A DNA stretch of 13,188 nucleotides, from assembly GCA_043801115.1 (NCBI GenBank), contig JAZDMJ010000026.1, forward strand, positions 1 to 13,188. The letters are read 5' to 3'. Source of the stretch: CAZHUN01 sp043801115 (GTDB taxonomy: Archaea > Iainarchaeota > Iainarchaeia > Iainarchaeales > UBA10191). This document shows positions 9,101 to 12,520 of the stretch, piece after piece; within the stretch, counting starts at the first letter, position 1, and every line of letters begins with the position of its first letter. Made by a program: the position numbers and the translations under genes. The notes below the pieces were generated by a model, which worked only from the letters and a program-made list of their open reading frames with translations, was not told where the DNA came from and made no database searches.

Positions 9101-10573
9101 AGCGCCATATTTTCTGTTTGTATCCACGCGGTATTTGACGGAAGCGCACCCGCTGTTCTTGTCGTGGCATGTAAAGGTGAGAACCGTGGAAATGCGCTGT
9201 TGTTTCACGTTGATGTTCGCATCGTTATAGACTGTCACTGCGCCGTTGTTGTCAATGTTGATTGGAAGATTTAGGCTGGTGGAGTTTGTGCGAATCAGCA
9301 CGTTCGTGTCCGAGTATTTGTTTACATTAATGTCGATTTGGTAGTTTCCGTCTGGAATGTTTTCGGTATTTACATCAAGGCGCACGCGGTGTTGGGCGTT
9401 GGGTGCTGCGTTTCCATCTGTAGCGCTGCCGTTTGCGTCTACAGCCATGCTCGACACGCCATTGTCCGCTACGTTGATCACGCCGAACGCGTTTCCGTCC
9501 AGTCCATTCAAGTCATACGCCAAGTAACGGTTCGTGTCCTTGTAGTTTCCAGTCAACCCTCTCAGTTGTATAATTACATTCACGTCTGGAGTGGTATCGT
9601 TGGGGTCAGTCCAGTTGAAGTCAATGAGCATCGTTCTTCCACGGGTGTAGGTTCCCGTAGTCGGAGAGTTGACAGTAATGAGGGCATTTCTGTCCTGCAA
9701 CACATACACGCGGTGCACGTTTCCGTCCGTAAAAGTGTTTCTGTCTTGCGATCCGGGAATGGTGTTGGAGTCGTTTCCTGCTCGGTCGATGGCGTAAAAG
9801 TCTACTGCATAGTTTCCGTCGTGTCGGGGCAGTGTAATTGTTGCCGTAACATTGGCGTCTTGGTTGGGCGTAAAGGTTGCCGTGTTCCAGTCTATTACAT
9901 TCATGTCGGCGACGGGAGACCTGCGGTTGCTGTCTACTTTGTAGACGAGGGTTGCGCATCCGCTGTTTCGGTCAATGCATGTGAATGTCAACACAGTTCC
10001 GATTCTGTTCTGCCAAACTCCTGCGTTTACATCCGTAACAATTAATGAAGGCCCATTATTGTCAATATTGAGGGGAAATGTTAGACTGTTGACATCCGAA
10101 GTGTATGTCACATTTGCGTCTCCAAGTCCGATGTTGATTACGTTGATGTCAATTTGATAATTCCCGTCCGGAATGTTTCTGGTATCCAATTGCAGTCTCG
10201 TTCGATGGTTCAAGTCGCCCCTTCCGTTAATGTCTGCTGGAGCCCCAAAGTTGAGGTCCAATGATTTGGCGCCAAATTGGTTGTTCAAGAATACTGCCCA
10301 AGCGCCCGCGCCCGACTGGTTCAAATCAAGGGCATTATTATCAAATGCAAGAATTTTGTTGAAATCTTCAATGGAAACGTGTCGCAGTTTGATGACCAAA
10401 TTGATATCATTCACTGTCGTATTTGTGTCCCACCAGTTAAAATCGAGCGTGAACGTTCCCTTCACATACTGGGGAGTTGTGGGAGAATTGACGACCATAA
10501 ACACTGCGGCCAGAGCAGACGTGGAAAAAAGTATTAGCAAGAATGCAATCGGTGCAAGTGTCAAAAGCTTCAC
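6194..10573 (-). CDS. Giant modular Ig-like surface protein with signal peptide and C-terminal membrane anchor
   Basis: A 1459-residue exported protein that starts at a GTG (10573), preceded by GGGG 6 bases upstream. The signal peptide is about 1-22 with an ALA-A cleavage site. Alternating beta-rich modules follow. Module A (about 145 aa; NSPTTP-Y-KG, DFNWTDP, LAYD-NALDGN, AQHRVRL, DGNYQIDIN, ending IDNN) is at about 24-172, 298-442, 568-712 and 963-1107. Module B (about 125 aa; TFTC-D-NSGCA, YRVDTNR, DGNY-VDFYAIDRAGNDSN, NVHRVYILQD) is at about 173-297, 443-567, 713-837 and 838-962. Each B module has a conserved Cys pair, likely a disulphide. Another Cys-containing Ig-like domain (about 1108-1199), a Ser/Thr linker (about 1200-1223), an EEIPK-type archaeal surface domain (about 1245-1380), a Gly/Thr/Asn linker and a membrane helix (about 1427-1448) with basic tail KKPGKWGKK complete it. 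I count nearly forty N-x-S/T sequons. Likely an S-layer or adhesin protein. Confidence 0.88.
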   Translation of the reverse strand: MKLLTLAPIAFLLILFSTSALAAVFMVVNSPTTPQYVKGTFTLDFNWWDTNTTVNDINLVIKLRHVSIEDFNKILAFDNNALDLNQSGAGAWAVFLNNQFGAKSLDLNFGAPADINGRGDLNHRTRLQLDTRNIPDGNYQIDINVINIGLGDANVTYTSDVNSLTFPLNIDNNGPSLIVTDVNAGVWQNRIGTVLTFTCIDRNSGCATLVYKVDSNRRSPVADMNVIDWNTATFTPNQDANVTATITLPRHDGNYAVDFYAIDRAGNDSNTIPGSQDRNTFTDGNVHRVYVLQDRNALITVNSPTTGTYTRGRTMLIDFNWTDPNDTTPDVNVIIQLRGLTGNYKDTNRYLAYDLNGLDGNAFGVINVADNGVSSMAVDANGSATDGNAAPNAQHRVRLDVNTENIPDGNYQIDINVNKYSDTNVLIRTNSTSLNLPINIDNNGAVTVYNDANINVKQQRISTVLTFTCHDKNSGCASVKYRVDTNRKYGATISGDWNTASFATITSDGNATTTITLPPHDGNYAVDFFAVDRAGNDSNSGATVSDANVATGTNVHRVYILQDRNASITINSPTTPTYSKGIATILDFNWTDPSGDYINDVNLIVKLRGVNGNNKDVNVWLAYDNNALDGNSAGTVSFDGNGMLSLIEDGNGSGTSGNELPQAQHRVRLLVNTANLHDGNYQADINLLQLDDQSLLMGAEMAGLSIPFNVDNNRPKNLISDANVNSWQKRWFTLLTFTCADANSGCATLKYRVDTDNTSTATIAGDWNSAAFTTMGADANVTTTITIPGSDGNWTIDYYAIDRAGNDSNSVTTVSDRNGSASQNDSNVHRVYILQDANAPGKITTDVNVNALQNASGIRLTFTCVDDNSGCTSAHYRVDTNRKSGVDINGDHDWNILLFDSPAPGLDTNYITLPNTDGNWTVDYYATDVAGNDSNVGATVSDANWANLSSRNVHRIHVLQDRNATITFNTRTSGGYLSGVTTLIDFNWTDPTDYTADINVVVALRGLGVVDYNIISIDNNALDGNGTGVTNRNGALSMIEDGNTTAAAGGNQLPNAQHRVRVLLNTANIGDSNYYIDVNVSQYDDQDISNFIRSDMATVPVSIRIDNNAPAITYTGSTSVTSRNFNLALTTNEPATCRYSNNLDVSTDQAYADMNGSTTTTLGTSHSWAVGKNNGTHSFYIRCMDVAQNANSSATLATITVAISSSTITSNTSTTSTTPSTSTSNSVQSVIDLITQGGKPTSEDITALLTAAGASENAIATASAAVGKVEVSRTITVIKTEESGETNKYKTVVTLHVANKQAGAKDVNIVEEIPKRVAASAGLISVPSDVTMKILKSDPIVQFSVSNVPANGSKDFNYSVANRTTTADANFYKPAVVLNLSDYVAPSGADQGTGSGDQNGTGDTGGTSGTDQNGTGGAPSTPPIDRSIIMGAALLIIIIVLAAAYFIAERKKPGKWGKK
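7251..10504 (-). repeat. In-gene A/B module repeat array (about 810-bp period)
   Basis: The IDNN ends of module A fall near residues 172, 442, 712 and 1107. Two intervals are 270 codons; the third is 395, which equals 270 plus one 125-residue B module. The B-module TFTC cysteines fall near 198, 467, 737 and 862. The order is A-B-A-B-A-B-B-A. Short stretches stay nearly identical in DNA, for example ACGCGGTGTTGGGC near 7400, 8575 and 9385, and CAGTTGAAGTC near 7612, 8807 and 9612. Most of the unit has diverged at the DNA level. Confidence 0.8.
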
Positions 10574-10578
10574 AACAA

Positions 10579-10617
10579 ACCCCTTTGGTGCAAAGAAGAT
10601 AACAAGTTGTATTTAAA
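10579..10617 (-). promoter_or_regulatory. Promoter and ribosome site of the giant surface-protein gene
   Basis: A TTTAAA box (10612-10617) with purine-rich AAAAGG directly upstream as a BRE candidate predicts a start near 10588. That leaves a leader of about 15 nt containing AAAGGGG (10580-10586), a Shine-Dalgarno-like run 6 bases before the GTG. Unlike several neighbours, this mRNA would have a leader. Confidence 0.5.
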
Positions 10618-10623
10618 CCTTTT

Positions 10624-10632
10624 TAAGCGGGG
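10624..10632. repeat. Left copy of the 9-bp target-site duplication
   Basis: TAAGCGGGG directly abuts the left IS end and is identical to the copy at 11531-11539. Confidence 0.8.
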
Positions 10633-10649
10633 GGCTTAGTTGAAAATCT
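10633..10649. repeat. Left terminal inverted repeat of the IS
   Basis: It reads GGCTTAGTTGAAAATCT and pairs with the right end at 14 of 17 bases. It contains the transposase stop codon (TTA on this strand, 10636-10638). Confidence 0.82.
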
Positions 10650-11448
10650 CTGTTTTTGGTACTAGTTTGAGGTTTTGGGTGATGATTCGGGCATAGAGTT
10701 CGGCCCGCTGGTGGCGGGCCGTTCGGCTCGCCACATGACTTCCACGACATCTTTTGAGGGAGCTGAAGTACGATTCGACTAGCGAGCGTTGGTGGTAACA
10801 GCGTTCGTCGAATCTCTTGCGAAAATAGTTTCGGTAGAACCCTTTTCGAGTCGTCGATTTAATCGGAATGTGTGCACACATTCCGCGTGTCTTGCAATAC
10901 GCGTACAGTTTCTCCGAATCATACGCCTTGTCTGCAACTAGCACGCGCGGATGCGCGTGTTCCAACAGTTTCTCCGCGTCCACGCTCTCGTGCACTCTTT
11001 CAGAGTGCACTTCTACTCCAATACATTTTCTCGAGCGAACGTCTAGCAAGATGTTCGCTTGTACGGGTTTTCCGACTGGTAGAGGAGAATCGATTCGTTT
11101 CAAGTAATGGAAAGAAGGATTGGTTCGGGTGAAGAACACTCCATCTAGTGCGACAACGCGCGGAAAACGCACGTTGTGCGTTGCATCCAACAATCTCTTC
11201 CACAAATACAATGGAATGCGTTTGGACATTTTGCACAATGCCGAGTACGTCGGCACTGTAACATTCAACCCATTCAACAAAGCAGACGTTCTACGATACG
11301 ATAGCTTGCACTCTTGCTTAACCAACAATGCAATACAATGCTGCCACAACTCGTACGTTTTCGGACCCATTCGATGCAAAAATCGAGGACATTGCGCTTG
11401 CCCGAGCAAGCGCAAAACCTTTTCAACTAACACTTCTTTCTGATTCAC
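10636..11448 (-). CDS. IS5-family DDE transposase
   Basis: A 270-residue cut-and-paste transposase with an RNase H-like catalytic core. The catalytic triad is visible as D102 (VALDGVFF), D173 (VLVADKAYDSEK) and E225. E225 sits in a perfect Y(2)R(3)E(6)K signature (Y218, R221, E225, K232) diagnostic of IS4/IS5-type enzymes. The N-terminal 90 residues are helical and basic, with a helix-turn-helix-like segment (YRRTSALLNGLNVTVPTYSALCKM) suited to binding the IS ends. The start is a GTG at 11448 directly abutting a hairpin whose loop holds an AGGAG ribosome site. The C-terminus runs into the left terminal repeat. It is somewhat shorter than IS903 transposase (about 307 aa) but shows no frameshift or missing catalytic residue, so it is probably active. 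Confidence 0.92.
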   Translation of the reverse strand: MNQKEVLVEKVLRLLGQAQCPRFLHRMGPKTYELWQHCIALLVKQECKLSYRRTSALLNGLNVTVPTYSALCKMSKRIPLYLWKRLLDATHNVRFPRVVALDGVFFTRTNPSFHYLKRIDSPLPVGKPVQANILLDVRSRKCIGVEVHSERVHESVDAEKLLEHAHPRVLVADKAYDSEKLYAYCKTRGMCAHIPIKSTTRKGFYRNYFRKRFDERCYHQRSLVESYFSSLKRCRGSHVASRTARHQRAELYARIITQNLKLVPKTEIFN

Positions 11449-11473
11449 GGAAAACCACTCCTATTGGTTTTCC
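11449..11473 (-). promoter_or_regulatory. Hairpin with the transposase Shine-Dalgarno in its loop
   Basis: On the minus strand, GGAAAACCA pairs perfectly with TGGTTTTCC (9 bp) around the loop ATAGGAG. The loop holds AGGAG, 9 bases before the GTG start, which follows the stem immediately. The structure could limit ribosome access or expose the site in a loop. Either way it is positioned to control transposase translation. Confidence 0.65.
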
Positions 11474-11475
11474 AA

Positions 11476-11502
11476 CCCTCACGGCAGACAATGCCGTGGG
11501 GG
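11476..11502. repeat. Inverted repeat between the transposase TATA box and predicted start site
   Basis: CACGGCA (11480-11486) and TGCCGTG (11492-11498) pair perfectly around GACAA. CCC/GGG extend the stem after one mismatch. The dyad lies just downstream of the TATA box, a natural operator position. As RNA it would form only in transcripts entering from outside the IS. Confidence 0.6.
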
Positions 11503-11508
11503 TTTAAA
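11503..11508 (-). promoter_or_regulatory. TATA box of the transposase gene
   Basis: TTTAAA (in context TATTTAAACC on the minus strand) lies inside the right end of the IS, predicting a start near 11479 and a leader of about 31 nt that is almost entirely the SD hairpin. Confidence 0.55.
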
Positions 11509-11513
11509 TACTT

Positions 11514-11530
11514 AGACTTTCAACAGAGCC
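11514..11530. repeat. Right terminal inverted repeat of the IS
   Basis: Read inward from 11530 it is GGCTCTGTTGAAAGTCT, the partner of the left end. Confidence 0.82.
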
Positions 11531-11539
11531 TAAGCGGGG
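11531..11539. repeat. Right copy of the 9-bp target-site duplication
   Basis: TAAGCGGGG directly abuts the right IS end. Removing the IS and one copy rejoins an uninterrupted gap between the zinc-finger gene and the surface-protein promoter. Confidence 0.8.
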
Positions 11540-11546
11540 GCGGTTT

Positions 11547-11726
11547 TTACCGCGCATTCACATAAGAATCATAGCATTTTTCCGAGCAAAATCCCCTTCC
11601 AAACAAGACAGTTCCTTTATTGTTCAACTCGCCCCCGCAATGCAGGCAGGAGCGCTTGAGTTCGAATACGCCTTTTTTGCCGTACTTGGCGCTGTCATTC
11701 CTTTTCAAGTAAGGAGAAAGGTCCAT
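11547..11726 (-). CDS. Small zinc-finger protein, 59 aa (TRASH/DUF2116-like)
   Basis: A short frame with ATG at 11726 and TAA at 11547-11549. Two cysteine knuckles are visible: C27-L-H-C30 within KRSCLHCGGEL, and C47-S-E-K-C51 within GFCSEKCYDSYV. The CxxCG...FCSxxC pattern is that of small treble-clef zinc-binding proteins common in archaea (TRASH or DUF2116-like), usually of unknown function and sometimes linked to metal sensing or nucleic-acid binding. A TTTTATTT box centred about 25.5 bp upstream of the ATG implies a leaderless transcript. Before the IS inserted, its stop lay only a few dozen bases from the surface-protein promoter on the same strand. The Cys spacing and promoter make it convincing despite its size. 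Confidence 0.75.
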   Translation of the reverse strand: MDLSPYLKRNDSAKYGKKGVFELKRSCLHCGGELNNKGTVLFGRGFCSEKCYDSYVNAR

Positions 11727-11747
11727 GCCACTCTATACACTATCTGA

Positions 11748-11755
11748 AAATAAAA
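11748..11755 (-). promoter_or_regulatory. TATA-like box of the zinc-finger gene
   Basis: TTTTATTT on the minus strand is centred about 25.5 bp before the ATG at 11726, matching the leaderless spacing seen elsewhere in the window. Confidence 0.45.
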
Positions 11756-11781
11756 GCCTTTTGCGGGGCTGAAAAAAGGTT

Positions 11782-11796
11782 CGGATTCCGAATCCG
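11782..11796. repeat. Near-perfect dyad CGGATTC-c-GAATCCG
   Basis: Seven-base arms surround a single central base. It lies about 55-70 bp upstream of the zinc-finger start, so it could be an operator. As RNA it would form a short stem. Outer arms TTGCGG (11761-11766) and CCGCAA (11794-11799) offer an alternative pairing. Confidence 0.45.
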
Positions 11797-11898
11797 CAAT
11801 TCTTTTCCCCTTCAAAGGCGTTTTTCGTTCAGAAGGCCGCAACGGCAATCACCCCTTTTCGGCTTTCAAAAGAGAAAAGGCAATTCACAACTATTGGG

Positions 11899-11930
11899 AG
11901 GCGGAAATTGCTTTCCGCCTTTTTCTTCTT
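11899..11930 (+). terminator. Hairpin plus T-run, plus-strand terminator
   Basis: AGGCGGAAA pairs perfectly with TTTCCGCCT around TTGC, followed by TTTTCTTCTT. The T-run is on the plus strand, antisense to both neighbouring genes, so it would end a plus-strand transcript from the gap or block antisense read-through into DUF192. Confidence 0.5.
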
Positions 11931-12258
11931 ACTTCCAATCCATTGAATCGCCGATTTTGGCCCGCACTTTCCCGCACTTCACTTCCACTATATAGTGTGC
12001 GCTTTTGCGAGGGGAAACGTTCAACGTCCACGGCCGAACGTTTTTCCGAACATCAACCACTTTTTTTCCGGCATCCAGCCAGAACACGTCGATTGGGAAT
12101 TTCATGAACAGCATGTGAATGGAAGCGCCGAAGCGGGAGGAAACGTGCAGGGGAAAGACGAGCGCGTAGTCGACTTCTTTGGCTTCTTTGAACATGAGTC
12201 CCAAAAATTTCTGCCAAAAAGAGCGCGCGGTTCGAACGCGTTTCAATTGGACGTTCAT
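11929..12258 (-). CDS. DUF192 family protein
   Basis: A 109-residue member of the DUF192 family, small beta-rich proteins widespread in bacteria and archaea with no established activity. Family landmarks are visible in order: the N-terminal ARSFWQKFLGLMFK segment (usually R..GLM), the hydrophobic IHMLFMKFPIDVFWLDAGKKVVDV core (family pattern I-M-FM-F-IDV-F-D), the NVRPWTL turn, and the closing strand YIVEVKCGKV...IGDSM. No signal peptide is seen, whereas many homologues are exported, so this one is probably cytoplasmic. The ATG overlaps the upstream coiled-coil gene by 4 bp (ATGA), indicating translational coupling. The gene ends next to the strong hairpin at 11899-11920. Confidence 0.9.
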   Translation of the reverse strand: MNVQLKRVRTARSFWQKFLGLMFKEAKEVDYALVFPLHVSSRFGASIHMLFMKFPIDVFWLDAGKKVVDVRKNVRPWTLNVSPRKSAHYIVEVKCGKVRAKIGDSMDWK

Positions 12259-12458
12259 GCCGATTCCGGTTTCTTTTTCGCTTTCAAACTTTCCAAGGGA
12301 GGAACGTGGATTTCTTCAATGTACGCGGTAGTTTGCTGGGCCGTCATTTCGTGCAATTCCTTGCGCTCGAATTCGCGCTTCAAATCTTCCAATTCCGAAA
12401 CTTTCAAGCGGAGCTCTTCGACGATTTGTTCGAGGCGTTTTTGCTTCTGCTCTTCCAT
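12255..12458 (-). CDS. Small coiled-coil protein, 67 aa
   Basis: Unrecognised family. Residues about 2-40 are a heptad-patterned, highly charged helix (LEQIVEELRLKVSELEDLKREF), predicted to form a coiled coil reminiscent of prefoldin or DNA-associated helical peptides. The C-terminal third (YIEEIHVPPLESLKAKKK) is basic and probably flexible. The start is the ATG at 12458, about 8 bases after the predicted start site from the TATA-like box in the divergent gap. It overlaps DUF192 by 4 bp and is the first gene of that pair. The tight coupling and compact gap support a real gene; I do not assign a function. Confidence 0.7.
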   Translation of the reverse strand: MEEQKQKRLEQIVEELRLKVSELEDLKREFERKELHEMTAQQTTAYIEEIHVPPLESLKAKKKPESA

Positions 12459-12488
12459 GCTTTTCCCGTTTGTACTAAAAGCCTCGAT

Positions 12489-12497
12489 TATTTATAT
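12489..12497. promoter_or_regulatory. Shared TATA box for the divergent coiled-coil/DUF192 and prenyltransferase genes
   Basis: The 62-bp gap holds one clear TATA element. Read on the plus strand as TTTATAT it is centred 27 bp before the prenyltransferase ATG at 12521 (leaderless). Read on the minus strand as TATAAATA it predicts a start about 8 bp before the ATG at 12458. Confidence 0.5.
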
Positions 12498-12520
12498 GGG
12501 TTTGCCCTGTAAAGAAAAGT

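Larger units (their letters stand above)
10633..11530 (-). mobile_element. Complete IS5-family (IS903-like) insertion sequence, 898 bp
   Basis: The ends are defined by inverted repeats GGCTTAGTTGAAAATC (10633-10648) and, read from the right end, GGCTCTGTTGAAAGTC (11530-11515), matching at 14 of 17 positions. The flanks carry an identical 9-bp sequence TAAGCGGGG at 10624-10632 and 11531-11539, a target-site duplication. The terminal GGCT-TGTTGAA pattern and the 9-bp duplication agree with the IS903 group of IS5 as I know it. One intact DDE transposase gene fills the element. Its stop codon lies inside the left terminal repeat. Identical duplications and an intact frame suggest a fairly recent insertion. 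Confidence 0.88.
11761..11931 (+). ncRNA. Candidate structured small RNA (tentative)
   Basis: The gap between the zinc-finger and DUF192 genes holds no convincing frame but has successive inverted repeats: 11782-11796, 11836-11846 (GCCG/CGGC), 11854-11880 (CCTTTTC/GAAAAGG) and the strong 11899-11920 stem followed by a T-run on the plus strand. An A/T-rich TATA-like stretch (about 11747-11755) could start plus-strand transcription near 11777. I match it to no known RNA family. It may be only a regulatory gap. Confidence 0.25.

Noticed and set aside
7251..10504. CRISPR-like or intergenic tandem repeats
   Set aside because: The repeated stretches are in frame within one long protein, with a codon-multiple period of 810 bp and diverged DNA.
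11778..11799. tRNA T-arm-like sequence GGTTCGGATTCCGAATCC
   Set aside because: The loop is the wrong size, and no acceptor, anticodon or D arm can be placed around it.
11820..11857. Possible C/D-box guide RNA on the minus strand (GTGATTG...CTGA)
   Set aside because: The C box matches only about 5 of 7 positions, and no D'/C' pair or flanking terminal stem is visible.
11899..11920. Terminator for the DUF192 gene
   Set aside because: The T-run is on the plus strand; on the DUF192 strand the hairpin is preceded by A's and followed by TCCCAATAG, so it is not a classic terminator for that gene.
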